Below, piece by piece: positions 12,441-24,700 of a DNA stretch of 64,000 nucleotides; positions within the stretch are counted from its first letter, which is position 1; each line of letters opens with the position of its first letter. Source of the DNA: Parelaphostrongylus tenuis (taxonomy: Eukaryota > Nematoda > Chromadorea > Rhabditida > Metastrongylidae); assembly GCA_019055375.1 (NCBI GenBank), contig JAHQIW010003838.1, forward strand, positions 1 to 64,000, in the 5' to 3' direction. The notes below the pieces were generated by a model. The model did no database searches and was not told the DNA's origin. It was given only the letters and a program-made list of their open reading frames with translations. Both the position numbers and the translations under genes were made by a program.

Positions 12441-12449
12441 TATACTGAA

Positions 12450-12728
12450 ATGACACAATGTGATGAATTTGTGCTTACTACTTTAGTTGGAAGTGATTGA
12501 GGTAGTTCCCATATACATTTTATACAGGCCGAATTTCTGCTGTGAAATAAATAATATTAGAAGGTTTGGAATAGTAGCCGGAACTGATTTTACAGCAGCG
12601 CCGCTCTGAAGTTCCAGCGAAAAATTCACTCATTCGCCTCTCGAAAAGTTGCCAAATTTCATCTCCAGTCATTCACATTTTGGGTGCTCTGAAATCAATG
12701 CCAATGAATGTGCTTGTTTTTATAGATG
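12450..12728 (+). repeat. 3' flank of the host gene, shared with 49787-50066
   Basis: This matches the reverse complement of 49787-50066, for example ACACAATGTGATGAATTTG at the left and CCAATGAATGTGCTTG at the right. No coding signal. It marks how far the third copy of the unit extends past the gene's 3' end. Confidence 0.7.
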
Positions 12729-12889
12729 AATTCAAGAAAACCTGTCGGACGACTCTAATATACTGAAGTAGGTGATTATACCGTGAAAAACATTAGCCAG
12801 TCGTTGTTCGTCTTTTCTCTCGTAAATAGAATGGTCTGAATTATGAATTTGCTTGCATTTTTCTGGATTCCATTGATAGTTTAACGAAC

Positions 12890-13190
12890 GCCCACAAAGC
12901 ATAAATGAAAATTCACCTGTGGACCATCGCATCGAATAATACGACACTAGAGACAGGGATGACGAGATATTAGCCGAATAATACATTTTACTAACCACAT
13001 TTCAGCCTAATAATGCAAGAAAATGATCAATTACGCATGCTGAGATCAGATCAAAGCCGACTTTTCTAGATATATTGGGTTGTCCCATGATTTCGTTCGC
13101 ATTTCGGCACTTTTGTTAATTTAGTTGTCAATTAATTAACGAAATTAATCAACTAACAGCATAATCACTATCATTCTATATAATATATAA
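12890..13190 (-). mobile_element. Mariner terminal sequence plus shared flank
   Basis: From 13077 the sequence TTGGGTTGTCCCATGATTTC is a typical mariner-type terminal inverted repeat beside a TA. Both this end and the preceding flank (12890-13077) match the reverse complement of 47110-47400. Because the flank matches too, the two are probably segmental copies of one insertion. Transposase coding was not recognised downstream, where a SINE fragment starts at 13195. Confidence 0.6.
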
Positions 13191-13194
13191 TAGT

Positions 13195-13241
13195 ATAGCC
13201 ATGCATTCGTCTGAATTTTTAACTTCGTTTGAGGTGATCTC
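13195..13241 (-). repeat. SINE 3' fragment
   Basis: A short piece of the tRNA-SINE body (GCCATGCATTCGTC, then TTTTTAACTTCGTTTGAGG) lies in minus orientation. The promoter head is absent. It sits directly next to the mariner end at 13077-13190. Confidence 0.7.
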
Positions 13242-13630
13242 CTATAAGCGAACATCGATTGCATCGTTTTGAACAAGGTGAAATTGACTCAATTTCAGTG
13301 TCATTTCATACTTTTGAATCCGGCCACGACATTCTCCGTATAAATATTTCATCCAGATAGGAGATGATCAAGAAACTGTCATCGAGTGAAATGAGAAATC
13401 AGTAAGAAACAAATCCGTTCTCAAGAATGCCATATAATATTATGGCAGACACAAAATTGAGGATCCGACGCAAAACTAGGGGAAGCTGCTAAAAGTTTTC
13501 GATGCTGTTTTCCGTGAAATCTTCTTAGTTCTAAGATAAATTCTGTACGTTGACCAAACGTGATCAAACATCATGCATAAATAAAGTCTGTGCTCTAAAG
13601 TTCTAGTGCTTTTACTGCTTTTATCACAGT

Positions 13631-13782
13631 GTTAGATGTTTCACATACACCTAAGAGATTTGAGTGGTGAGCAAAAACACGGCTTTGGCGCGAATCGAAC
13701 CCTCGTTTCATCCTCACCGGAGAGGCTTGCTACCACTGCACCACCGAAGTGCCTTTCTCTTAGGTATATGTAACGTCTTAGC
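13631..13782 (-). repeat. tRNA-like sequence inside a short inverted repeat
   Basis: Minus-strand 13665-13755 reads like a tRNA head: CGGTGGTGCAGTGGTAGCA contains an A box, and GAGGGTTCGATTCG contains a B box. The T stem pairs poorly, so it is a pseudo-tRNA or SINE head rather than a working tRNA. It is bracketed by CACATACACCTAAGAGA (13642-13658) and TCTCTTAGGTATATGTA (13756-13772), inverted copies with two differences, and the pairing can be extended outward by about ten bases. This would make a fold-back of about 150 bp resembling a MITE with an internal polymerase III promoter. Confidence 0.6.
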
Positions 13783-15089
13783 GCTACATTACATCTGCTG
13801 CCTTCTGCCATACTCATAATAAAAATGGTTTCCAACACCAGGTTTGGGAGGTAGAGGACTGCCTTTATCGATATGGAGAGAAGCGTTTTAAGTGACACAC
13901 TGTGCTAATGCGATGCTCAAAAAACTAGTAGTCGAGGTGAGAAAATCTTTGTCAAATCTTGAATGAAAATGGACTGCGTGAGAGAGACAAGTTAAAGAAA
14001 AATTCCAATAAATGCGCCAATTTTTCTAGTTGCTCGGCTTATATTTCGGCTCCGCCTTCTTACTTCTGATGCTGCGACAATCGACGAAGCGCCTGAATCA
14101 GAACTGGAAATCTGAGAAAAAGTCGTCCAAAGGAGATATCGACTGATAAATACCAAACGCAGTTCTCAATGCAAAACTTTTTCCGTAGTAGATTTCTAAG
14201 CAAAAATTGAGTTTATGAAGACTTTGATGTTCTTATTAGCCTCTTACGTTTGGCACGCTCATTAATTATAGCTTTAAAGGAAAGTGGTAACTGATAGCCA
14301 AATTGAGTCGATCTATAGAATTTCAATAGTATGGCTGAGAAAGAGGCGTGTAATAAGATGCTAGCGAAAATCCACCGATATGAGGACGTTAACGGAAAAT
14401 CGTGTCAGTATTGGGTCCTAGAATAAACAGCTGCATGAAGACATCAAATGTTGCCGTGAGATAGGACAAATGTTTCCATCGGTGATATTGCCAATGTATT
14501 GAAACGGAAAGACAGTGGACGATGTTGAGAATGTAGTTGATGTGATGATAAGCAGACGCTACCTGTTCATCTTTTCAAACGTTTCAAGGTGGATGTTTAC
14601 AGAACGCCGTCTTTCCGCATTTTCCGCACGATGTGCAGGCACAACAAGATTTGTTATTGCACATTTCATATAGTGAAATCTCATTTATTTGTGCAGTGGT
14701 TACAATCTCTTTAGTGGTCTCTCCATTTCTGTAATGTTTCTGAAAAATCGTTTGGAGAGTTTGGAGTTTTCTTCACTACACTAAGTGATCAATTCGACTC
14801 AATCAGTTTGCAAGGTTTGAAGACCTGAAGTCTTTACCACAGAGAAAAAAAGCAACAAAATTTGTTGCCATTGTGACATTTTCCCAGTTGGACAATATTA
14901 CGCCTTCTCATGTTCACTGAATTGTTGCGAGCACACGATGGCCGAGATTTCGAATTTTGAAGAGCTCTTTAGTGACTATAGCATCTCCAACAAATTGATT
15001 AGGTTCGAAAGAAAGTTTTGCAGTATTTGTAGAAAATGAAAATTCATGCATGAATCCCAAAAAAAGCAATGATGACTTTTCGTCAAATA

Positions 15090-15430
15090 AGGCCATCGTT
15101 TCCTGCGACTTTCTGCCATCGCTCCCCCCCCCCCCCCAAGTTTCAAAGCTGGTCGGAGTACAGTTCTTTCGCCATTGAGTCAAAGAACTCTTGACGTGCT
15201 TCTTCAGCTTCATCGAACCACTCAAGCTCTGCTGGACGTCCTGAACGAGTCTTGTCTCCGAGGTCACGATCTCCGGCATTGAGAAGTGTTGAAACCAGCG
15301 TCCATCAGCAGATTTGCTTGTGTGCCTTCCCTTTCAAGTTCGTTGATTCCATCGACTGTAGCTCGATGTGAAAGACCCTTTCTCCAATGATGACGCAATA
15401 AAACACGAACTGGGATTATGTCGTTAGACA
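15090..15430 (-). pseudogene. Internally deleted mariner transposase, right-arm copy
   Basis: The minus strand encodes RVLLRHHWRKGLSHRATVDG, then a GDRDLGDKTRSGRPAELE-like stretch directly followed by EFFDSMAKELYSDQL. This is the best-reading copy of the helix-turn-helix part among the three. The catalytic domain is missing, exactly as in the left arm. A run of cytosines at 15122-15138 disrupts the C-terminal end, where the left arm still reads through RWHKVVGNDG. Confidence 0.8.
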
Positions 15431-17839
15431 GGGCGGAGGCTTGTAACAAAGTGAAAATAAAGACGAATAATATCTGGGCCCATAGCGGGAAAATCCCACA
15501 TGAGAAAGTGTAATATTTCCGTAATAAGCATGGGAGTTATCCCATGCTTATTAGAGTGCCCCAGAATTTTCTTTGCAACCGTAGAGAGAAATGTTTTGAG
15601 AAATCATCTTTTCGCTGTGGAAGTCTCATTCCAATAGTAAACGACATAGTGTTCGAAACAGAAAGTTTTACTTATTTCCAAAGTGCTGGCGAAAAGTCTC
15701 CGACTTGGAATTAGTGAATTTTATTTCAACTATTTCGCTAATGACAGATCGAAAGCACCGTCAGCGCTGTATTATCATAGACCCTGTTTATGAGTTGTAC
15801 AAGCCGTGATTGAAGCTGAATAAGCTACTGCATTTACAGCCGTTTCGTGTTTGAGACTTCCGTGTCGTTTTGGTTGAATTGCCGAACAACCAACAATTTC
15901 GCTACAGTATTCTGCCTGCACTTTCAATACGGATTTGTTTATAAATCCGCGAATTTCAAGACGTTTTTTTGCATGGAATGCCATCACCTATATAATCTGC
16001 TGTCTCTTGACTGTCGAGTGATATAGCGGAGCTTTACCTATTCTCCTGATACGTCAAAGAGCCTCAGTAAGTCTCCTCGTTGAAGGGATTGCTTGGCATC
16101 ATATCCATCTTGAAGATTTTTTGTGAAAATGTTGACCGTATCAGGTGGCCTTCTTATTGTGTGTTAGACATTTCAAAGGATTCTCCCGGCTTACGTCTAT
16201 CGTCATCCGCTGTCAACAGAACGTACTATGTGTCCAGCCTAAGGTCTTTTTCCAAATCCACTCCATTGTTCTTTTCATTCTCCAGTCATCTTCCAATCTC
16301 GTTATAAAGACCTCGCCTCCCCTACCCCCTCCCCCCCCCCATGAAACTTGTTTTTGATGTTTATGCATATTTTGCTTTGCTTCGAAAACAAGGCATCCTT
16401 CCAAGATGTGAACTGGGAAACCTGAGGCCAGTGTTGAAAGTGTTCTCAAAAGGTGTAGTTCTATTAAGAAATACTGGCACATGTTCCCGCCACATACTGC
16501 AAAACTGGGACTGTAGCGTCAAATAAGTGGATGTGTTAGGATAATGACATTGGCCAGTGGTCTCTGACAAAGGTTCAAGCTCGGATCACGCTGCTCGCTG
16601 TCTTCCATCGAGTTGTATTCCAAGTTGTTATACACACTCAGAGAAAGTTCAAGAATCATGCAAGTAATGGTCTACCCAGTTGTTGATCCATCCGGTTCAG
16701 TCCATTTCCCTTACACAAGGCTTCTTTGTAAATGGGTTTTGACATGATATTACTTAGAAACCTCTACAATTCTTGAAGGTAATCGGAAGTAATCCATGCA
16801 CTCACGTGTTCGTTTTTTTTGCAAGTTCGGCTTTGTCCAGTTCCAAAAATCAGTTTCAGAATAACTTCCATGGTAATATTACACAACACGCTCAATGTGC
16901 TGATCAGCGGCTACTTATTTACGTCGATCGTTATGCCACCATTTACAAACGGCAGTACATGAGTTTCGCACTATTTACGAATTCTTGTGCTCTATGGTTG
17001 TCGTTGACTACATTCATAAGAAATTTCTCTCAGTGAAGCCCAATAGAGTGAAGAACTGCCAATCACTTTCCGTTGAACGGTAGACGACCACTAGTCATTA
17101 CTGGAAGCACAAATGCATTTTGTCGCTTTGACAGAGTCACAAGCATGACAGTAATCCTGAGATGAACGAACAACGCTCACAATTTTCATCGAGCTATCTA
17201 CCCATTATGGAAATTTACTTATGTTTTCACAATCAACTAACGCTGTCTTCTTCTCTTTTCAGTCTATGAACGAATTTGAGATTATTTCTTGTATGACGTA
17301 ATTTTTTTCAACAGTATTTATTGATAAGGCCCATAAAATAGTTTCTCCACTTCCACTCACAGTCGACGAAACCAAAGACGACTGTGATGGCACTTGAAGA
17401 TATCTAGTAATGAGGCTGGCTTCAGCTGTTCGGAAGCTTGACAAACCGCGCTCTCTCAACAGAAGAGTGCGGTGAACTTCTTTATGAGGGCTCACTGATA
17501 TGACAGCATTATTTTGTGCAGATAACGAAAAAAAGTCAATAAATACAGTCAAATGGATCAAATTAGGAGTTCGCTGTAACACTATGAAAGCAAAATGCTT
17601 CACCCTTGCTAAATATCTGGTAATTTTTTCTTAATATTGTGGCATTCTCGTCAGTGTCTAAAATTCTGCAGATATTTTTCTGTCAGAATGCTATTCCTTC
17701 AGCATTGAGCATAAAGTTCATCGCTGGATCTGAGGAGCAAGAATTCTCACTTGAGGAACTCACAAAAAGTACGAAAACTGTTAGAATTAACATAACAATG
17801 CTTGATGCGGAATGCTACTGTGAGTGTTCTATCAGATAG

Positions 17840-18110
17840 TTCCTTGTCTTTCTTTTTGAGTCAGACACGAGATTTTTATGACACAGTTTATCCAAACAGC
17901 TGACGTTTCTGCGGTTCTCCTTTTGAGAGAGTCAAGTCAAGCTCATCAAGCTGCTCACAAGCCACTCGGTCCAACATCTCCATTATTTCATAAGAAAAAA
18001 TCACCAAATCCAGATTCCAATCACATCGGCCGCCACAAAATAACTTTCACATACCGCTTTTAATACGTGCTCCATTAAGCTGTTCAAGTGGAGACCAACC
18101 GAACAGCGAT
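17840..18110 (-). mobile_element. PLE 3' tail remnant inside right arm
   Basis: Mirror copy of 5110-5412. On the minus strand it has TTAAAAGCGGTATG, the hammerhead-like decayed stretch near 17895, and CTCGTGT followed by a purine-rich end. It has no coding part. Confidence 0.75.
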
Positions 18111-18742
18111 CACCAGGACTGGTAGTCACATGAACTACAAGCATGAAGCTAATTCATGTTTAATGCAGTGTGTTTATGTGTGTATGCTTGCATCGATTTG
18201 CGTGTGTACTTATATGTCTTATGTCACTGGGTATGTTTTTATATATCTGCGCCCTTTTCCACTGTCTTCTCGATGAGTAGACATATTGCTTATATCGGTT
18301 TTTTCATGAAGAGTGCTTTGATTAGTTTAGCTTTCTTGGCGATTGCACAAGGTAGTTAGGCTTTCGGTATCCACTTCAATTTTGTGTGTGCTGTGTGCCG
18401 GATGAGTCACTCAATTTTATCTATTATTCCTTCCACGCGGGTCTTTAACCATTTATTTGATGACGAACAGCGTCAATCCTGAGTCGAACGAACCATATTC
18501 ATCGCCGTGGCGAATAATCTATAGCAAGTAACAATCACACATAATTACCGTTGAAGATACAACAATTACGAGATGCAACGCAATATTAACAGTTCGTGAT
18601 GATGCCATAGATGTGAGCCTAGTTGTTAGATGTCCCGAACCACAATTATCTAGATGAATGAGAGGAGCTACACATTGTAAGGAGCAGTGACTTTACACAT
18701 AGGCAGTATACAACGGCATGAACTACAGTGCGATAAAGGATG

Positions 18743-19022
18743 AAGGATAAAGCTCTCGGCGTCGATCAATCCCTTACGGATGCGCCATGCATTCGTCTTC
18801 AATTTTTAACTTCGTTTGAGGTGGCTGAATACATATCTGGCCTTTACAATGACTCGCTGTTTAACGCCATTGCTGCTTCTCCTCCCAGACGATTTCGAGG
18901 CCTGTCTGGTACCAGCTAACCACCCCACAGGGATGGATGGCTTGGTGAGCCATGAGCGCGAGATCGAACCATTGACTTCGTGTGCGACGCAGAGCACCTC
19001 TAACCACTGCGCCACGTGCACT
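18743..19022 (-). repeat. tRNA-derived SINE, near full length
   Basis: On the minus strand the head is GCACGTGGCGCAGTGGTTAG (A box), with GGTTCGATCTCGCGC (B box) and the normal body through GATCGACGCCGAGAGC and a TTTATCC tail repeated at 18735-18752. It lies about 200 bp outside the right inverted-repeat arm. Confidence 0.85.
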
Positions 19023-19247
19023 CAGATGTGCTATGTCAGTTGAAATTATGTTAGTCTCCACAACGATGTTGTTGAACAACGCGCCCACGATAAGGTTGAG
19101 TTATTCCTCCTAGCACAGTGACCCTTGAATTTCTTGTGCATTACTTGCCTTTGTGACTCGCTGTTCTTCATTAGCGGTATCCTTATGCCTTCTCAAAATC
19201 ATGTTATGCGATCTACTCAAAAGATCATCGAATTTTCTCCTTAAAGT

Positions 19248-20740
19248 AGCTTAGCTTCTGATACCACCAGGGAGTTATAAACATGTATGGCTCGTCGATT
19301 GAGCAGTTCATGTCCTACTAAAAGAGTGGCTGAACTGCTCAATCTTCAGATGGTCCGGGAAATATTATGCTCAAATGAGAGGGCTGGCAATAGGGGAGCG
19401 ACTGGCACCTAGCCTGGCGATTGCCTTTATGTCGAAAGTGGAAGCACCAGTGTTGGATCTCCGCCATTACTCTACTGTAGGTATATAGATGATTGTTGGT
19501 TATCTGTTCCACTCAAGAGGAGCTGGATAATTGCTTTAGATTGTTGAATGAACAGTCAGAGTATATAAAATTCACCCGTGAGATACCCAAAGATGATTGG
19601 CTCCCTTTCTTGAACGTGCAAATAAGCTTAAGCGAGAGTGGCTACATAACAAAGTGGTACCGAAAGCCGAGTAATAAGAATATTCTGGTTCACTTTCTCT
19701 CTTCTCATCCCTCTCATACGAAAAAGGCGCTAGTAAAAAACATGTTTCGAACAGCAGCCAATGCATGTACTGGGAGGAGCAGAGAGTAGAATCCGTAAGA
19801 CTGGCTCGGGAATACCCACTTCTAATGGATACGAATTTGTAGCCCCTCGGCTTAGGTTTAGAGGAAAGAGTACGCCTCCGAACGAAAACTCGAATGAAAG
19901 GAAAGTCCCGTTCATCCTCTCGTTCTTTTCAAACAAGATTAGTACAGCTATGAAACGCTGTTTGAAAAGAGCGCGTTTAGAGCAATCGGTGGCTATTATT
20001 GAAATACCGACGAATACTCTAAGCGCCAATTAGTTCGCAACCGCTTATATGACCGTCTCTGTATATGAAAGATTGTAAAATATGTCCTAACGGCAGATAT
20101 GGTGATTGCACGAGTTCAGGTACAGTCTACAGAATCTCTTGCAAAGCATGCAGCGATAAATATATTGGCGAAACGGGTAGGCCGCTCTATGCCCGCATAG
20201 AAGAACACCTAGCTGACAAGCGTCTTAATAGACGGAACATCCCGCTAGGACGCATAGAGCACAGAAACACGACGGAGTTGATTTTGAGATTGAAGTCACC
20301 ATCCTTGCGCAGGAACAAAAACATCAGCGCGAAAACTCTTGAAGCACTTTGGATTAATACCACCAATCCAACCATAAACCGCAGGGAGGAATGCCTCGTC
20401 TATCACTCGTGATTTAAGTCAGTATATAAGACTGTTGTTTTGATGGGTAAGGTGCATTACGAGCCTATGTGATCTCCTTCCGTGATCTCCACTTGAATCA
20501 TTCAGTGGAACACATATAAAAAGCGTTGAGTATGTTAAAAGTTGATCTTGTGCTTGATGCGATTGAAATCTAGGTGTGGTGAATTTTTTCTAAGAAGTGG
20601 TGGAGGTGTTTGGCTGATTAGATTGCGGACAATTTGACCTTTCCAGGCTCTGAAGAAGGCGAACTGTCGAAATGTCAGGTGTTAAATAAAGGTATTGAAT
20701 AACACGTCGCGCTTGGCTTAAAGAAGAAAATTAGGAATTA
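19248..20740 (+). pseudogene. PLE A copy, 5' truncated, frameshifted
   Basis: Homologous to PLE A from the middle of the RT domain onward. Reading across frames gives IFRWSGKYYAQ, then LAPSLAIAFMSKVEAP, a disturbed YIDD region near 19480, and then 19493-19789 (STQEELDNCFRLLNEQSEYI). The GIY-YIG half is at 20065-20412 with CKICPNGRYGDC and GTVYRISCKACSDKYIGETG. Several single-base indels split it into at least three frames, so it is dead. The 3' tail runs to about 20740 with the AAAAAGCGTTGAGTATG stretch, a hammerhead-like motif and CTTTCCAGG. A second PLE fragment begins immediately after. Confidence 0.9.
20645..20679 (+). ncRNA. Decayed minimal hammerhead-like motif in PLE tail
   Basis: CTGAAGA is followed by one extra A, a GGC/GTC stem II with loop GAACT, and GAA. 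The stem III equivalent is ATGT rather than ACGT, and stem I keeps only two or three pairs. It is homologous by position to 34589-34623, but probably inactive. Confidence 0.5.
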
Positions 20741-20749
20741 TCAACAGTT

Positions 20750-21710
20750 AGCTTCAAGTCTTGCCATCACCTTTATGTGTAAGGTGAAAGCTCCAGTTCT
20801 CGTTCACTGCCGATTGCTCTACAGTCGACGCGTAGACGACTAATTCATTGTCTGTACCATACAAGAGGAAGTGGACAGATGCTTCGATGTTCTAAACGGG
20901 CCTTCAATGCATATAAAATGCAGGAAGAAGTTCAATCGAGAACTGGCTCCCGGGAACGAGAATTTTTAGGGATTTAGATAAAGCTTCTAGAAAAAGACTA
21001 CACTGCAAAATGATACCATATCGAGTAACAAAAATGTATAGAATCAAATTTTTCTCTCATCCTTCGCACATGAAAGCGACCATCAAAATGGGTACCGAAC
21101 AATTGAAAATGTGTGCCCAGTCAAAGGAGAGGAGCGAATTGCTATAGTTCACTCAAAAATAACCATTTCTATTGGCTACGAATCATCAGCCATTGTGGTA
21201 AGCTCCAACAGTAGAATTAGTTCTCAAAAGAATATTTCACGGCTAATTAATACTCCTTCCAAACTTCCATTCACATCAAACGAAATTAATAGCGCTATCA
21301 CGAGATGCCCCAAAGATGTGGCCTGAAAGTTTTGTCAAACTCCACCTCCAACACTTCCTGCCAACTAGTCCACGATCGCCTTTACGACTGATTATGCAAC
21401 TCAAGAAACTGTATAGTCTAGAGAGAGATTGTATTCTTCCGCATAAAATATATTTAATAACAGGCATGACATGAGGAGATGGATACATTGGCAAAGCAGT
21501 TACATCATTGTGTGACTGCATAAAAGAGCATCTATATGATAGATTTAAAATTGAGAAGAGAACAAAACCACAACGGTAAAGATTTTAAAGTTACTACCAG
21601 GATGGCCAGGAATCAAAAACATCAACGGACACAGCCCTTGAAGCTTTTCAAATAAACTCTAAAAATCCAAAACAATCAAAAGGACGAATGCATCATGGTC
21701 ACTTGAAACA
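20750..21710 (+). pseudogene. PLE D fragment (RT palm to GIY-YIG), decayed
   Basis: A lineage distinct from PLE A. It starts in the RT palm with LAITFMCKVKAPVL, then YSRRVDD in place of the YIDD box, and IQEEVDRCFDVLN. Further on there are FPFTSNEINSAITRC-like residues, a cysteine-rich stretch, GYIGKAV (the YIG half of GIY-YIG), IKEHL, and near 21660 a NSKNPKQSKGR end. Many stops and frameshifts are present. A segment of the same lineage lies at 35500-35770 on the minus strand. Confidence 0.75.
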
Positions 21711-24700
21711 TAGGACTTTTCTTTGTTTGATCTTTCTATCTGAGTCAGGCAGCGTATAAAGTATTGATAAACACGCAAAATAATCAGACAGTTGATTCGA
21801 CGTACGTGCAGATTCTGAAGAGGTTGAAATAGTCAAAACTTTGGCCAACTTCACCGAATTGCCACTCTTAGTCCAATCATCGTGTTTACAAAGGCCAACG
21901 TCACAGCTCCAAACACTCCATGGTATTAGGCATCCGATCCGATCCGCAAATTCTCCTTGATAATTAGCAATAAAGAGACGCGAATTACATAATTGTCTAC
22001 TTGAACGGCAATTCTTGGACAGCTGTGCGGATCCAAACACATTCGGATCCATTGGCTTTCTTGTCCTACGATCCGCGTTTATGATGGTGGTCTGGTTTCA
22101 ATAAAGTGACGAATATGAGTCTCTTGAAGCGATCTGTAAGTGTCGGCAGCTGCGAGTGCGGCTGATTAATTTGATAACAAACACGTCGATTCAAGGAGTA
22201 CGTGGCCGCTCTCGGGAATGCATGTAACCTTGTGTAGCCCATTTTACTACTGTTCCCGTCCACCTTTCACGTAATCCTCTCGTTATATGACCAGCTCTTC
22301 CGCACTTTGGTGGAGTTGTGTATTCCTCAGCTGTGAAGATGAGGCAGATTTTCAAGATCTAAACTTCACACTGCGTCCTAAACGTTCTGTGTGCCGGTTA
22401 CATTTCAGATGGCATCATTCAAGCATTGGTAGTGCAAAATTTCATTGACATAGTTGATTTCTCAGTTTATGACTCGGCTGCATAGCAGAACTTGAGGAAA
22501 CATTGATTCGAAAAACTGAGCGCTGATTTTCAAAATTCTCAATATATCAAGGATATCTTTGAGAGCTCTGCTCCCATGCTCTTTCTTCCTTCTGCTCAGT
22601 TCTTCCTTAATGTTGCTCTTCATATACTACAACCGCCTAAGGTACACTGCCGATTAGTCGCTGTTGTCGTAGAAACAATTACTTCGATTTCGATCTATGC
22701 GCAAAAGGTTTCGTGAGCCAAGTTTCCTTGTGATTCAAACGTTGTTCCATCCACTTCCTATGGCGTTTTGGTTCATTTAGTCTAATGATTGATTATTTGC
22801 TTCACTTTTCACACAACAAAAGAGCTCTATTTCATTAGTGAAACGACGATTCACGAAAACGCTCCTGAAATTATACTTTATCGCCACAATCGAGCGACTT
22901 CAATATTAGAGTATGGCAGAAAAAAACTTTGGCAATCTAGTGTTCCTCTGTTTCACCTTTTTTCGTACAGATCTTGATGTCCAGTTTTGGCTGAGAATGT
23001 TGGTGTTAACATTCGGGAAAACTGGAGTAAATTCTTCTGTAAATTTCACTTCCAGTCAGGAGGAGATGGGCGGGGATTGGTAATGCCGACTATCAACAGT
23101 GAGACGGTGGTCCTATTCTCGTCTTCACCACTTTTCCAAACCCCAAGTAGGAATACCTTTACTTAACACATCCAAAATAGCAAAGAGAATCGTTTACATC
23201 GACCAGTATTATACGCCATTCATAAAGAAGGCGTAATTCACGAGCAGCAGCTGAAGTATCATGTAAAAATATTTGAGGATTTTTGCAGAGAATGAATGCG
23301 AAGAAATCAGTCGATTATAATAACTGCTCAGATCCACAAGGTAAAGTGCGACTACAGGTCGTGTGAATTTGAAAATATAAAAAAATTTCGACCATGCAGT
23401 AGAACAGTGATCGCATGAGTCCTGCGCTCCTCTCCTTTGCTGGTCACTGAATTTTATAAAAAGGAATTTTGGTGCGCATATGAATCGCGTTTTTGCGCTA
23501 TTCAACAAAAGGCTGTCACGCTTGGATGAACAGTGATGTGTATACCTCCTCGTTCATTTCCAAAGATTTAGGCAGAATTATTGGGTTTTCAAAATAATGT
23601 AATATTATAGCTTCACCTTTCTGCACGTGATCAGGCGATGTTTTTATTCTAAATCTCAAAACCTATAAGTCATTGCTAATCTCATCTCACGCAACATAAT
23701 CTAAAACGATCATGTTAATTGACTGCAGGGCATCGATAACTTCTTTCTTTACTAATGTCGCTTACGTGCTTTATCATATTTTTTGAAGCCGCATGCTTTT
23801 TGTTGAATGATGGATTTTGGCATCTTTTAGTACAACTTATAGTTTTGATTTGTTACGTTGTACACTTTCAAAGAAGAAATGGTCGCTGTGATCATAGTGA
23901 TGACTGAGAGTTTTAACATATTACTTTGTCTTAATCCATTGTTGACACAGCCTAATTATGTAGATACATAGAAGCCTAGGAGGGAAATTTGAGAATCTGT
24001 TGTAAACATTTTTGTACAGCACTACAGTTGTTGGTCTACTAAACGTGGTTATTTCTTCATTTGAATGCATTTATTCGTTATGCAACATTTTTCTACTGTT
24101 AAAATATCTGAAAGAAAATTGTCAGAACTTTTTTCGCATTCTGTATCCATAAAGTTTGTCGAAGATTGTAATATCTTGTCCTCGTAGAGTTACTCACTAT
24201 CGTATTTACCATGGAGAGCAGTGCACGATGAAGAAAATTGTTTCGTTCTATGTATCGCCTTATACATGGGGTATCTTTTCAATTCCCACTAGTGCCACAG
24301 TGATCTGCACTAGATAATCTGTCAAATCAATGACAGAATTGCTGTAAAAGAAGCCTCAGTAAAGTAAATGCATTGAAGTCAATGGATCTTCATCCACTCC
24401 ACTCTTGAAGACTGCATTGATGCCACTACATCTAGCCCCTTCGGCTAAAAGATTCCTCTTGTGCTTGGGCTGAATGGTGTTTGCTTCTGATGATGCAGAT
24501 TTCAACAGAAGAAATGACATTGTCGTTTAGTACTGTATCAGTTGTAATAGATCAATACACTTGCAAAAATGTGAGAGTGAGTATTTCAACAATGCTTCAT
24601 TGATGCTGATTAAGAAATCAGTCATGGATAGACTACTGCAGCACTTAGGCACATGCCGAGAAGCTGACAGCGTGTGCGGGCATTAAGGAATTGAAATTCA

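Larger units (their letters stand above)
13880..18548 (-). repeat. Right arm of the large inverted repeat
   Basis: This is the inverse of 4690-9376 and carries the same sub-elements in mirrored order: a mariner remnant at 15090-15430, the block homologous to 6280-7150, and a PLE tail at 17840-18110. It differs by a cytosine run at 15122-15138 and another near 16330-16341, where the left arm has shorter G-rich sequence. The outer end at 18548 abuts unrelated sequence, and there is no SINE there, unlike the left end. Confidence 0.9.

Noticed and set aside
15122..16341. Cytosine runs as G-quadruplex regulators
   Set aside because: They are single homopolymer-like runs in one arm only, and the other arm has shorter tracts. 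Slippage is the simpler explanation.
21699..22052. 117-codon cysteine-containing minus frame
   Set aside because: No recognisable domain, signal peptide or splice context; frames of this length are expected by chance in 64 kb.
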